38,305 bases of DNA from WRDS01 sp964492775 (GTDB taxonomy: Bacteria > Actinomycetota > Coriobacteriia > Anaerosomatales > PHET01): assembly GCA_964492775.1 (NCBI GenBank), contig CAZBLH010000019.1:1-38305 (forward strand), read 5' to 3'. The position numbers and the translations under genes were made by a program. Numbering within the stretch: position 1 is the stretch's first letter; every line of letters starts with the position of its first letter. The notes under the pieces were generated by a model. That model did not search any database and was not told the DNA's origin. It worked only from the letters and a program-made list of their open reading frames with translations. Shown here one piece after another: positions 1 to 8,011 of this stretch.

Positions 1-430
1 TGTCATCCGCCGTGGTGCCGCCGAACGTGACGCGCGGGCCACGGGGATATGCCCAAGGCGAGACGAGGATGACGGTGAACTCGGTCTCGGCGTCGATCAG
101 GCGCGCAGGCCAGACGATGCCCCGGACGTAGTAGGGCATCGAGCATTTTGGCGTCGACAGCATGCGCATGATAGGCGCGCCTGCTGTTCCCGGCGCGAAT
201 GCGCGGTTGATCTCGTCACGCGTCCAGACCCGCTCGTGCTGGACGGGTATGGTGAGGTTTCTCGCCATCGCGCGCGGGCTGCCAAGCATGCCGCCGTCTC
301 TGACCCCGTACTCCGTGACCGAGATATCGATCTCGGGAGCCTCGAGCCCGATCGCCTTGAGGCCTACACCCGCGCGCGTGCCGTCCAAGACGATGCCGTT
401 GCCGAAGTCCAGGGCGATGGAGGATGTCAC
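1..430 (-). CDS. Distal tail protein (Dit-like), partial
   Basis: Open frame that leaves the window at base 1, so the 3' end is missing; about 143 residues are visible. The start is a GTG overlapping the TGA of the tape-measure gene (GTGA overlap), which fits translational coupling. The N terminus (Leu-Asp-Phe-Gly-Asn-Gly, then a Glu-Ala-Pro-Glu-Ile-Asp-Ile segment and an Asp-Gly-Gly turn) resembles the Sipho_tail/Dit family, whose hexamer joins the tail tube to the tip and base plate. Its place directly after the tape-measure gene is the normal position for Dit in siphoviruses. The family call rests on pattern similarity and synteny. Confidence 0.7.
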   Translation of the reverse strand, partial: MTSSIALDFGNGIVLDGTRAGVGLKAIGLEAPEIDISVTEYGVRDGGMLGSPRAMARNLTIPVQHERVWTRDEINRAFAPGTAGAPIMRMLSTPKCSMPYYVRGIVWPARLIDAETEFTVILVSPWAYPRGPRVTFGGTTADD

Positions 431-2373
431 AGCAGCCCCTCGATCGTGTGACGGAATCCGTTGATTACGTCCGAGAAGCGCTCGGGTGTCTTATCGAAGT
501 GCAGATCGAAGTTGTTCACGCGGCTCACCTCGACACTCGAGGGCTGGGCGGTGCCCGATACCGCGAACGATGGGGCCCATGGAGAGGGCACGGAGAGCTG
601 CTGGGTGTAGCCGTCCAGATCGCGCAGCACGAGAGCGAACCCCTCGCCGAGCGTCTTGCGAAAGCCCTCCATGATGACGCGGCCTGCGGGCTGCAGCAGC
701 TTATAGTCCTTTTCGAGCGGCCCCTTGTGCGCGGCGATCCAGCCAGCGATGGAGCTGACCCACCTCTGCACCTGCCTCCACTTCTCGAGCGCGCCGTCCC
801 ACAGCCCCTGCAGGAGCTTGATGCCAGCGCCCCTGAGGACGCCGCCGAGATTCCCGAGGCCTTTGAGGGCGGCGGCACCGAGACCTTTGAGGAACGGTAC
901 GAGGCGCGTGTTGAAGCCCTCGACCGCGCCGTCCTTGATGCCGATCAGCAGCCTCTTGCCCGCTTCGAGCATCTTGGGCACCGAATCCAGCCACGATTTG
1001 AGCACCTCGGCAGCCTGCTTCTTAATCGTGCCGATGAGCGCGCCTTGGTTGTTGTCAAACCCTTTGATGAGCCCGCCGATGAGTTTGAACGCGGCCTCGA
1101 TGAACTTCGGGAGGGCCTTCAGGATCTCGGCGACAAGAATGATCATGCACTCGTAGATGATCGGGATGAGGGTGGGCGCCATTTCTCCGAGCGCTTCAGC
1201 GATCTCGGTGACAAGCAGCACGAACGCTTCGAGAATGAGAGGGAGCCATTCCGGCAGGGCCGCGGCGATGACCAGGATGACCTGTTTCATCGCCTTGATG
1301 AACGGCGGGATGATGACAGGCAGCATGTCCGTTATCGCCATGATCCCGTCCACGAAAGCACTCGCCAGCGGCGGCAGCAGTGCGGGCAAGGCGGTGGCGA
1401 CGGCCACGATGATCGCGGCCAGTGCGTTCACCACGACGGGCAGAATCTTGCCGAGGCCCTCGACAAGCTTGGATGTGATTTCCGTAAGTCCCTGCGTGAG
1501 CTCCTCGGAAGAGCCGCCCATCAACGCTGAAAGCAGCCCCCGTCCGGTTTTCTCGAAGGAGGGAACCATGCCATCGATCTCGTCGATGAGCCCGGTGAGC
1601 ATGTCGCGGGCGGGCCCGAGGAATCCGCCGACGAGCTTCTCGCCGGCGCGCCCGATCGCGGCCATGACGTTCGCCATCGCGCCGCGCACGGTGTCACCGC
1701 TCTTGAGCGCGGCGCCGCCGATGTTCTCCTCGATGACGGCGGCGAAGCGCTTGGCGTCGACCTCGCCCTGCGAGACCATCTTGGACATCTCTTCGGCCGA
1801 CACGCCGTAGGACTTCGCGAGCCACTGGAGGATCGGGATTCCGCGCTCGTGGAGCTGGTTCATCTCTTCGGCTTGGACCTTGCCCTTGGCGTAGACCTTG
1901 TTGAAGATCAGCCCGATTTCTCCGAGCGGAGCCTTGGAGATGGTGGCTGCGTCCCCAATAAGCGAGATGTAGCGCTGGAGGTCCTTGCCGGGTCCGACCC
2001 CGGCGGCGAGCGCGGACGCGGCGATCGTCATGCCCTCGTCGAGCGCGAACGCGGTTCCCCGCACGGCTCCGAGTACCGAATCGGTGATGGTCTTGACCTC
2101 AGCGGCCGCATACCCGAGTCCGGCGAGAGAGGCCTTCGCGTCCTCGATATTGAGCGCCCGGTCGAGCCCCTTATTGACCACCACGCCCATGCCGGCGATG
2201 AGCGCGGCACCGAGAGCCGCACCGGCGGCCGCGGTGGTCTTCGCGAGTCCCTTGGCGGCGCCGGAAAACGCACCGCCGAGACCGCTCGTGACGGTCTTGC
2301 CGAGGCCGTTGATCTGCTTCTCGAAGCCGCGGGGATCCCCGTCGATGTCGATGACTACCTTGCCGTCGCTCAT
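427..2373 (-). CDS. Tail tape measure protein
   Basis: About 648 residues. It sets tail length and is threaded inside the tail tube. Residues about 60-240 match the tape-measure N-terminal domain: a Gly-rich amphipathic opening, then the block containing NQLHERGIPILQWLAKSYG and GALKSG-like segments. The middle is a long run of hydrophobic helices rich in Ala, Ile, Leu and Pro (about 280-470), which are probable membrane-active segments for DNA delivery. A start three codons earlier is possible, but the ATG at 2373 has an AGGTG ribosome site seven bases upstream. It follows the two tail-assembly chaperone genes, as in other siphoviruses. For this family the length is short, implying a fairly short tail. 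Confidence 0.9.
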   Translation of the reverse strand: MSDGKVVIDIDGDPRGFEKQINGLGKTVTSGLGGAFSGAAKGLAKTTAAAGAALGAALIAGMGVVVNKGLDRALNIEDAKASLAGLGYAAAEVKTITDSVLGAVRGTAFALDEGMTIAASALAAGVGPGKDLQRYISLIGDAATISKAPLGEIGLIFNKVYAKGKVQAEEMNQLHERGIPILQWLAKSYGVSAEEMSKMVSQGEVDAKRFAAVIEENIGGAALKSGDTVRGAMANVMAAIGRAGEKLVGGFLGPARDMLTGLIDEIDGMVPSFEKTGRGLLSALMGGSSEELTQGLTEITSKLVEGLGKILPVVVNALAAIIVAVATALPALLPPLASAFVDGIMAITDMLPVIIPPFIKAMKQVILVIAAALPEWLPLILEAFVLLVTEIAEALGEMAPTLIPIIYECMIILVAEILKALPKFIEAAFKLIGGLIKGFDNNQGALIGTIKKQAAEVLKSWLDSVPKMLEAGKRLLIGIKDGAVEGFNTRLVPFLKGLGAAALKGLGNLGGVLRGAGIKLLQGLWDGALEKWRQVQRWVSSIAGWIAAHKGPLEKDYKLLQPAGRVIMEGFRKTLGEGFALVLRDLDGYTQQLSVPSPWAPSFAVSGTAQPSSVEVSRVNNFDLHFDKTPERFSDVINGFRHTIEGLL

Positions 2374-2395
2374 GCCTAACACCTTGGAGTCTGTG

Positions 2396-2941
2396 TCACT
2401 CCCAGTCGGCCTCGATCGCGGCGATCTCCTCGGCGCGGGTGCGCGGGGTCAGCGCGTAGAACGCAGCCATGCGCCTCCAGTCAGCCCGCTCATCGCTGCT
2501 GAGACCCTTCGGAGCGGGATTGCGATACCTCATCGCGGTCATGAGCGCCGAGTCGGGCGGAAGCGCGCCCAGCAGCGCGAGGAACGTCCACCAGTGCATC
2601 CTGAAGGCAGGGTCGGAGAGGTCGATGGAGTAGTGCCGGAGAAAGTCGGCCAGGATGCGTCCAGCATCGTCGTCGAAGTCCATGAGCCGCCTGCCCGAAC
2701 CCTCGCTCTTAGCTCCCGCGCGATGGAAGGTCATGGCGGCGTCGAGTGCCGCGACCGCATCGTCGAAGACGCTCTCGCCGAAATACAGACGCAGGATGAT
2801 GCCGGCCTTCACCGAATCCGGCAACTCACGCCCCGCCGTACGTGCGACCTGAATGCCGACGCGATGACTCGTGTTGATGGCCACCCCGGCCCCGCCGACC
2901 TCCACTGTGCGGGGGAGTGGCGAGACCAGGATGTTTTCCAT
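2396..2941 (-). CDS. Phage Gp15-type tail assembly chaperone
   Basis: 181 residues. The core (WWTFLALLGALPP, then a Met-Arg-Tyr-Arg segment) is characteristic of the bacteriophage Gp15 family, found between the gpG-like chaperone and the tape-measure gene in A118/TP901-like phages. The proposed role is to keep the tape-measure protein soluble and help polymerise the tail tube. The ATG overlaps the TGA of the upstream chaperone gene (TGATG). The two chaperone genes are therefore joined by stop-start overlap rather than the ribosomal frameshift seen in lambda-type gpG/gpGT pairs. Confidence 0.85.
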   Translation of the reverse strand: MENILVSPLPRTVEVGGAGVAINTSHRVGIQVARTAGRELPDSVKAGIILRLYFGESVFDDAVAALDAAMTFHRAGAKSEGSGRRLMDFDDDAGRILADFLRHYSIDLSDPAFRMHWWTFLALLGALPPDSALMTAMRYRNPAPKGLSSDERADWRRMAAFYALTPRTRAEEIAAIEADWE

Positions 2942-3312
2942 CAGGCTTCGGACGCGTCCTCGACGGTAGTAAGCAACTCGGTGATCTCGTCTGCGGTCTC
3001 AGTGGCGTTCGCGCGCACAAGCGCGGCGAACCGCGAGAAGGCGTAGATCGCCAGGGTGACGGTGCGCCTCATACCCTCGAAGATGCGGTCGGTCGCGCCC
3101 TCGCCAAGCGATGTGTCAAGAGTGGCGAACACCTCGCGGCATATCGCGATGACCGCGCGAGCGGCCTGTGCGTCGGTCATGCCTTCGGTAGAGAACCCCT
3201 CGGCACGCTCGGCGAGAGTCAGCACGGCGTCGAGCATCTCGACATCTCCGGGCTCCACCTCGAAAGCGGCTATCCGCTCGTCGATGAGCGCGCGCTTCTG
3301 TGTGGCGTCCAT
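2941..3312 (-). CDS. Tail assembly chaperone (gpG-like)
   Basis: 123 residues, mostly helical and acidic, with no signal peptide or membrane segment. It is called by position between the tail-tube gene and the Gp15-type gene, where the first tail chaperone is always found, and by its size. The ATG overlaps the stop of the tail-tube gene (TGATGG). Sequence motifs alone would not identify it, so the functional label is largely from synteny. Confidence 0.65.
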   Translation of the reverse strand: MDATQKRALIDERIAAFEVEPGDVEMLDAVLTLAERAEGFSTEGMTDAQAARAVIAICREVFATLDTSLGEGATDRIFEGMRRTVTLAIYAFSRFAALVRANATETADEITELLTTVEDASEA

Positions 3313-3821
3313 CAGGCAGATGCCGAACCGGAAGCGGAGCCTGAACCGGAACCTGCGGCAGTGAACTCTCCCGTAGTCGGGTCGAAGGTGCCCTCTACGC
3401 GGTTCCTGAGCGAGATCGTCGCCGAAACGCCGAGGAACTCGAGCGCGTCGCCGTCGATAGCACCGACGTTCAGCGTGGCGTCGTATTTCTCGGCCACGAA
3501 TCCGGTCGCCGGGAGGGTCGCCGCCTTGTACTTCTTGACGCGAAGCACGGTCGTCGAGACGTTGAGATCGTGCTCCTTGGTCTCAAGGTAGGCCGCCACG
3601 TCGTCGTCGGGGTCGCGGTCCACCGTGAGCGCGATGGAGCGCTTAACGCTCGATGCGTACTCGACGATCTCCTCGGCATCCTTGTAGGAACGCTCGACGG
3701 TCTGGATGTCCTTGTTCGGCGTGAGGTCTTTCACGTTCTTCATCTGCTTATAGCTGGCCGTCTCGCCAGTACCGGTGTCGATCCACCACTGGAGCAGGTG
3801 GGTCCTGGTTGGAGTTCCCAT
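3312..3821 (-). CDS. Major tail (tube) protein with Ser-Gly/Ser-Ala tail
   Basis: 169 residues. The N terminus (Thr-rich, WWIDTGTGE, then a Lys-Asp-Leu-Thr segment) and overall size fit the major tail-tube proteins of A118/TP901-like siphoviruses; hexamers stack to form the tube. Its place after the tail-completion gene and before the chaperones agrees. The last 12 residues are a low-complexity run of Ser-Gly and Ser-Ala dipeptides with six serines. The major capsid protein has a longer tail of the same kind, and the DNA for the last residues is identical over 25 bases between the two genes. Such tails are dispensable for tube folding and should protrude on the outside. Confidence 0.85.
   Translation of the reverse strand: MGTPTRTHLLQWWIDTGTGETASYKQMKNVKDLTPNKDIQTVERSYKDAEEIVEYASSVKRSIALTVDRDPDDDVAAYLETKEHDLNVSTTVLRVKKYKAATLPATGFVAEKYDATLNVGAIDGDALEFLGVSATISLRNRVEGTFDPTTGEFTAAGSGSGSASGSASA
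3314..3338 (-). repeat. 25-bp direct repeat, copy 1 (end of tail-tube gene)
   Basis: This stretch is identical to 8998-9022 at the end of the major capsid gene. In both places it encodes the final Ser-Gly-Ser-Ala-Ser-Ala residues and part of the stop region. The match suggests gene-conversion or duplication of the C-terminal tail between two virion genes about 5.7 kb apart. Confidence 0.9.
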
Positions 3822-3834
3822 GTCTCAATCCTCT

Positions 3835-4251
3835 CTAAGCCGCTCGCCTGCGGTACGTGAGCTCGAAGGTCGCCTGATAGTCCGTCGAGCCGTCTTCAGC
3901 GACCGCGACCCGTGCCGGCGTCATCCTCACGTCCAGACTGAAGAGGTCGAAGCCGTCCGGCAGGTCGGGCCAGCCGCTTTCGTCCTCGATGGTGTCCGCC
4001 ACGTCACCCAGAACGCGCATCGCATCGAGGCGCACGGCCGTAGCCGGGGTCGATGGGACTCGCATGGTGAGCGAGAAGAGGTATGAGGCGCGATAGCCGC
4101 CGTCCTTGTAACCCATGATCACGGGGTCGCCAGGAAGCGAGGCGAGCATCACCCCGCCGTCGATGATGTCTTCGAGTCTCACGTCAAGTCCCGCCAGCGC
4201 AGGGTGGTTCTCTGCCCACGTGAGCACCGCTGCTGGGATGGTGGCGTCCAC
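3835..4251 (-). CDS. Tail completion / minor capsid-type protein
   Basis: About 138 residues from the GTG at 4251, which has a GGCAGG ribosome site seven bases upstream; a GTG at 4299 would extend it but overlaps the previous gene by 44 bases. The sequence has a helical N terminus followed by beta-rich segments ending in a TFELTYRR strand. This resembles the minor capsid/tail-terminator proteins (Minor_capsid_3 type, SPP1 gp17-like) that cap the tail and join it to the head. The position immediately before the tail-tube gene supports this role. Confidence 0.6.
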   Translation of the reverse strand: MDATIPAAVLTWAENHPALAGLDVRLEDIIDGGVMLASLPGDPVIMGYKDGGYRASYLFSLTMRVPSTPATAVRLDAMRVLGDVADTIEDESGWPDLPDGFDLFSLDVRMTPARVAVAEDGSTDYQATFELTYRRRAA

Positions 4252-4255
4252 GGCT

Positions 4256-4615
4256 CTACCTGCCTCTCGAAACACGGTTAGCGGTCTCCTGAGCGACACG
4301 TAGCCACCGTCTGAAGTTCGCGGCTTTTGAATGCTCGAACCAGTGCATCGTGGCGAGCACGTGCGGAGTCTTCGTCTTATTCACAAGACCGTAGTACTGG
4401 GCACGGGCGTAGCGCTCGTCGTAGATGAGCCGTCCGCCCTCGAAGTCGGAGGCGAGGCGCGCGCTTGCGGCGAGGTCTCCTGAGAGGTAGGGCACATACG
4501 GGTCGGTATCGACCTGCGCGGCCTTGGTCACGGCGGCGACCACCTCACGCTGCACCCTGCCGGACTTGGCTACGGCACCCCGCACGTCGAGCTTCTTGAC
4601 TCGAAAGCGAATCAC
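4256..4615 (-). CDS. Minor capsid protein (Minor_capsid_2-like)
   Basis: 119 residues. The segment DPYVPYLSGDLAASA, then a Tyr-Asp-Glu-Arg-Tyr-Ala-Arg motif and HWFEHSK near the end, is typical of the Minor_capsid_2 family of A118-like phages, thought to act at the head-tail interface or tail completion. The start ATG lies in an ATGA overlap with the preceding gene. Confidence 0.75.
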   Translation of the reverse strand: MIRFRVKKLDVRGAVAKSGRVQREVVAAVTKAAQVDTDPYVPYLSGDLAASARLASDFEGGRLIYDERYARAQYYGLVNKTKTPHVLATMHWFEHSKAANFRRWLRVAQETANRVSRGR

Positions 4616-4968
4616 CGGGCGCTCACCTCGAACGAGACGGCGCTTCCGTGGACCCTTCTGATGGGCTCGACGCCGGTTATCACCCAGGCGTGGTCAGGGC
4701 AGACCTCGCCATGTCGGCCGAAGGCGATGCGATCGCCAGCTCGAAGCGTCCAGCCGACACCGACGAAGCTCTCAGGCGCCACGTAGCCGCGTCCGAACGC
4801 CGGGATGAATATCATCACGCCGTCTGTCGATGTACGCCCCGCCATGGACGCCACCGCGCCTGAGCGCTCCTCGATGCGCACACCTTCGACGGTCGCGTGC
4901 GTGTACGTCGCGTGGCGGTCCACCTCGCCGGCCGCGTTGTAGACCGTGATGGTATGCGGGCCCCTCAT
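4612..4968 (-). CDS. Head closure-like protein
   Basis: 118 residues from the ATG at 4968, which overlaps the stop of the preceding connector gene (TGATG). It is mostly beta strand: HTITVYN at the start, an Ile-Phe-Ile-Pro segment and a Gly-Asp-Arg-Ile-Ala-Phe segment. Genes of this size and position, between the connector and the Minor_capsid_2 gene, are head-closure proteins (SPP1 gp16 role) that seal the portal after packaging. The label comes from synteny more than sequence. Confidence 0.6.
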   Translation of the reverse strand: MRGPHTITVYNAAGEVDRHATYTHATVEGVRIEERSGAVASMAGRTSTDGVMIFIPAFGRGYVAPESFVGVGWTLRAGDRIAFGRHGEVCPDHAWVITGVEPIRRVHGSAVSFEVSAR

Positions 4969-5519
4969 CAGATCCCCGCGAACAGGAGTCCGGTGCCAGC
5001 CAGGTTGCGCCTGATCGCTTTTGCGATCGTGTCTGCCTCGGCGTAGGTCTCGGACGCATGGCCCCAGCCACCGGCCTTCACCGGCGGGTCTGCGAGGATC
5101 TCCACAACCGCGAAGATCGCGCGATGGTAAGCGCCTGCCGCGGCGGCCGTCACCTCGTTCTGGCCGATCGCCGCGTCGACGTGCGCCTGAGCCGCGTCGA
5201 CGAGCTCCTCGAACCGCGACTGCGCGAGATAACCAAAATAGTCCTCGTACGTCGGCGTGTAGAGCCCGGTGACCTCGAACCAGGTCGTCCATGTGTCTTC
5301 CTCGGCCGCCCAGGTTACGCGGTAGGTCGCCTCTGGCTTGATGGCGGCGTTCGGCACCGTGATTGGGATCGACGCCTCAGCCTGCTCGAAGACGGTCTCC
5401 CCGTCCGCGTCGGTTACGACGACAGAGAGTGACGATGGTGTGATGGACTGGCCGTTCGCGTCCGTGAACGTGGCGGCGATCGTGTAGTCCCCGGCGGTCT
5501 TGTATGCGATACGCTTCAT
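4968..5519 (-). CDS. Head-tail connector-like protein with Ig-like N-terminal part
   Basis: 183 residues. The first 85 or so form a beta-sandwich-like stretch (YTIAATFTDANG, later TYRVTWAAEE) resembling an Ig-like or fibronectin-like module. The remainder is helical (FEELVDAAQAHVDAAIG, then a Glu-Ala-Asp-Thr-Ile-Ala-Lys segment), the usual form of connector proteins that sit under the portal. Gene order (head genes, this gene, closure, tail completion) supports a connector function. The fused beta domain is not typical and may be surface exposed. Confidence 0.5.
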   Translation of the reverse strand: MKRIAYKTAGDYTIAATFTDANGQSITPSSLSVVVTDADGETVFEQAEASIPITVPNAAIKPEATYRVTWAAEEDTWTTWFEVTGLYTPTYEDYFGYLAQSRFEELVDAAQAHVDAAIGQNEVTAAAAGAYHRAIFAVVEILADPPVKAGGWGHASETYAEADTIAKAIRRNLAGTGLLFAGI

Positions 5520-5540
5520 GGCCCCACTCTCTCGCGCGCG

Positions 5541-7106
5541 TCACCAGCCGGTAATCCGGGCTCCGCCCCCGCGTCCGCTGATTCGGCCCGAACCCTCGCC
5601 GAGGGCGGTGATTCGGGCCGCCCCCGCGCCGCTCGACAGACGCGCGATGAACGGTGGGCGGTAGGCGGACATCCGCAGCCCGTCAGTCGAGTGCTCATGC
5701 TCGGCGTCCTCGACCTCGAGCACATAGACCTGCCCGACGCCCGCCTCGTCTGCCGCGTGCTCATGTGCCGCCCCCTCGACGATTAGGACGTGCGTCTGGT
5801 CGAGCACCACGACATCGGCCAGGTGCGTGTGCTCGGCGTCCTCCGCCGCGAGGCGATGGGTCTGCGCGAGCACGACCTCGCCAGCGGCGTGCGAGTGGGT
5901 GGCGTCCTCGACATCGAGCGTGATGCTGTCGTCGGCCATCGAGTCCGCGCCGTGCGAATGGGTCGAGTCCTCGGCGCTCAGAATGTGGACTTGAGTGAGG
6001 GTCGCGTCGTCGCTCACATGATCGTGAGCGGCATCCTCGACGGTTAGAGCGTGGGCCTGGGCGAGTGCGACCGTCCCAGACTCATGGGTGTGGGTCGCGT
6101 CGTCCACGCCGAGCACGTGGGTCTGAGCGATCGCCACGTCGTCGCCTGTGTGCGCGTGAACGGCGTCCTCGACAGACAGCGCATGCGTCTGGGCGAGCGT
6201 TACCGCCTCGGACTCGTGGACATGGGCTGCATCATCCACGGCGAGCGCGTGAGCCTGCGCGAGCGTAGGCTCGTCGCATGCATGGTCGTGGGTCGCGTTC
6301 TCAACCGTGAGTGCGTGGACTTGCGTGAGCCCGACATCATCAGCGGCATGGGAGTGTGAGCCGTCCTCGATGACGAGGGCGTGCGCCTGGGTGATGGCCA
6401 TGTCGTCTGACGCGTGTGCGTGGGTGGCGTCGTCAACGGCCAGCGGGACGGTCTGGACGAGCGCGACATCGTCACTTGTGTGATCGTGAGCGGCATCCTC
6501 GACGACGAGATCAGTAGCGCTGCCGCCCTCTGTGTAGGTGACTTCCAGCCGAGCCCCGTCCTCGGGTAACCACCACTCGCTATCATGGTCGGCATACTCC
6601 ACGTAGCGGTCCTCGGCCCCGCCGCTGATGCGCAGGGAGCGCAGCATGAAGCCGTAGTTGGGATACGTGCCGTTGCGCATCGACTCGACGACGGCGGCGT
6701 TGAGGGTGATGGAGCGCCAGTCATAGATGTCGCCGCCGCCGATAAGCGAGGTGTAGCTTCCGAGCGAGGTCGAGTCGATGTCTGAGAGGCCACCCGGCGT
6801 CGTCCAGTTGTTGCCGGTCGATGCCGAATTCCACGTGGCCTGATTCTCGACCCAAGCTTTCGTGACGCGATATGCGTGGGTCGCAAACGAGCCGGAGTCG
6901 CGGTAAGTCTCGAACAGGTGCAGCGTCGCGCCAGTGATGGGGCCGGGAACGGATGCGAGGTTAAACCGCAGCAGACTACGCAGCGTACCCTCGCCGCTCG
7001 TGTTCCACAATCCACAGATGAACACGCCGATGGCGTCTTTGTTGACCGTCGCGCCGCTCGACGCGATATAGGTGTCAGCTACGACAGGGAGGTTCATGGT
7101 AGGCAT
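5541..7106 (-). CDS. DNRLRE-domain fibre protein with His-x-His repeats
   Basis: 521 residues. Residues about 5-192 match the DNRLRE/CBM96-like carbohydrate-binding fold: ADTYI near the start, RSLLRFNL at 43-50, TKAWVENQATWNSAS at 82-96 and GNNWTTPGG. From about 200 to 484 there are 13 tandem repeats, twelve of 22 residues and one of 21. Each carries one His-x-His motif after an Asp/Glu-Asp-Ala pair, and most end in a Gln-x-His-x-Leu. The C terminus (485-521) is Gly-rich with repeated Ala-Arg-Ile-Thr. His-x-His motifs bind metal ions inside trimeric phage fibres such as the T4 long tail fibre tip, so a trimeric metal-pinned shaft is likely. The gene lies in the head module, so it may be a capsid fibre rather than a tail fibre. 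Confidence 0.75.
   Translation of the reverse strand: MPTMNLPVVADTYIASSGATVNKDAIGVFICGLWNTSGEGTLRSLLRFNLASVPGPITGATLHLFETYRDSGSFATHAYRVTKAWVENQATWNSASTGNNWTTPGGLSDIDSTSLGSYTSLIGGGDIYDWRSITLNAAVVESMRNGTYPNYGFMLRSLRISGGAEDRYVEYADHDSEWWLPEDGARLEVTYTEGGSATDLVVEDAAHDHTSDDVALVQTVPLAVDDATHAHASDDMAITQAHALVIEDGSHSHAADDVGLTQVHALTVENATHDHACDEPTLAQAHALAVDDAAHVHESEAVTLAQTHALSVEDAVHAHTGDDVAIAQTHVLGVDDATHTHESGTVALAQAHALTVEDAAHDHVSDDATLTQVHILSAEDSTHSHGADSMADDSITLDVEDATHSHAAGEVVLAQTHRLAAEDAEHTHLADVVVLDQTHVLIVEGAAHEHAADEAGVGQVYVLEVEDAEHEHSTDGLRMSAYRPPFIARLSSGAGAARITALGEGSGRISGRGGGARITGW
5655..6509 (-). repeat. Coding tandem repeat, 13 units of about 66 bp (His-x-His shaft)
   Basis: Period of 66 bases (one unit 63) inside the fibre gene. 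Units differ at the DNA level but keep the frame and the His-x-His, Asp/Glu-rich and Gln-x-His positions, so selection acts on the protein. The repeats are not CRISPR: no spacers are present and the whole stretch is translated. Confidence 0.9.
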
Positions 7107-7112
7107 GGTCGC

Positions 7113-7499
7113 CTACCCTTTGGCGATGATCGTCGGCTGGTCTGCGAACCTGTCCTTTAGCTTCGGGTTCTCCGCGATCGCCGCAGTCCACTTGGCCTGC
7201 GAGTCCAGCCGTGCCACGACCTCACTCGGCTCGAACGGCGGGTCGCCCTCATGCTCGACGCGCACGAGCGCCATCTTCGGGACCGCGCCCTTGGTCGTCG
7301 CTGGGTCGTCCACCTCCACAGCAATGGGGAATCGGTACTTGCGCCTGAAGCGCATCGGCACCTCTACCACGTTGCCGTCGGCGTCCACACCCGTCCACGT
7401 GTCCCACTCCTTTTCGAGCCGCTGCGGGACGGTGACGAGCTTCTCTTTGCCGTCAGGGCTTGTGAGCACAACCGGCTTGATAAGATACCACGTGATCAC
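7113..7499 (-). CDS. Hypothetical head-module protein
   Basis: 128 residues from a GTG start with a GAGAGGG ribosome site eight bases upstream. There is no signal peptide or membrane segment. It begins with WYLIKPVVLTSPDG and has many Lys/Glu/Asp and Pro residues and a helical C terminus. I do not recognise a family. It sits between a putative head-surface protein and the His-x-His fibre gene, six bases upstream of the fibre start, so it may be an adaptor or chaperone for the fibre; that is an inference from position. Confidence 0.6.
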   Translation of the reverse strand: MITWYLIKPVVLTSPDGKEKLVTVPQRLEKEWDTWTGVDADGNVVEVPMRFRRKYRFPIAVEVDDPATTKGAVPKMALVRVEHEGDPPFEPSEVVARLDSQAKWTAAIAENPKLKDRFADQPTIIAKG

Positions 7500-7520
7500 G
7501 GGTCAGCCCTCTCAAGACGT

Positions 7521-7895
7521 CTAGGTGGGCTGGTCGACTTTACAGATCGCGAAAGCCGGGAAGTTACAGGTGTTGCCGGAGGTAAGTGACTGATTCGTGC
7601 CCTCGGTGACATAGAGCAGCTTAGAGTTGGTGTCGTCCACGAGAGCCACGACGTCGAACGTGCCCGAAGCGGTCACGGGCACGCCGGACTTGGCGGCGAC
7701 CGTGAGCTGGCGGCCGGTCGAGGCGTAGGCACCGGCGGTGAAGTCGCCTGACGCCATCGCGGTCTCGGCGAGGGTCGCTGCGGCGACGGCAGCGAAGTTC
7801 GCGGGAGTTGACGAGCAGGCGACCATGCGGGAGCAGTTCGCCTTCACGACGGCACCGAGGCCGTCGAGGACATCAGGGTGCGCGTACTTGCCCAC
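7521..7895 (-). CDS. Putative head decoration / head surface protein
   Basis: 124 residues from a GTG start preceded by AAGGAG. It is rich in Ala, Thr, Ser and Val with alternating beta strands (GTFDVVALVDDTNSKLLYV) and lacks charged clusters. Composition and size fit small capsid decoration proteins, and it lies in the head module. No diagnostic motif was seen, so the role is tentative. About 116 bases (7896-8011) before the next gene hold no further gene that I can see. Confidence 0.5.
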   Translation of the reverse strand: MGKYAHPDVLDGLGAVVKANCSRMVACSSTPANFAAVAAATLAETAMASGDFTAGAYASTGRQLTVAAKSGVPVTASGTFDVVALVDDTNSKLLYVTEGTNQSLTSGNTCNFPAFAICKVDQPT

Positions 7896-8011
7896 GGGGG
7901 ACTCCTTTCAGGGCGGGAAGACCATCTGCGACACAGACTGCCGCGCCGGTCACTCAAGAGGACGCGAGAAGCCCCCGGCGAGCTGACACCGTGGGCCTTC
8001 GGGGATGGGTG

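Noticed and set aside
424..1530. Plus-strand 368-residue frame opposite the tape-measure gene
   Set aside because: Its composition is the mirror of the real helical gene (Arg/Asp/His/Gln rich, no domain), it runs against the operon, and it lacks a ribosome site.
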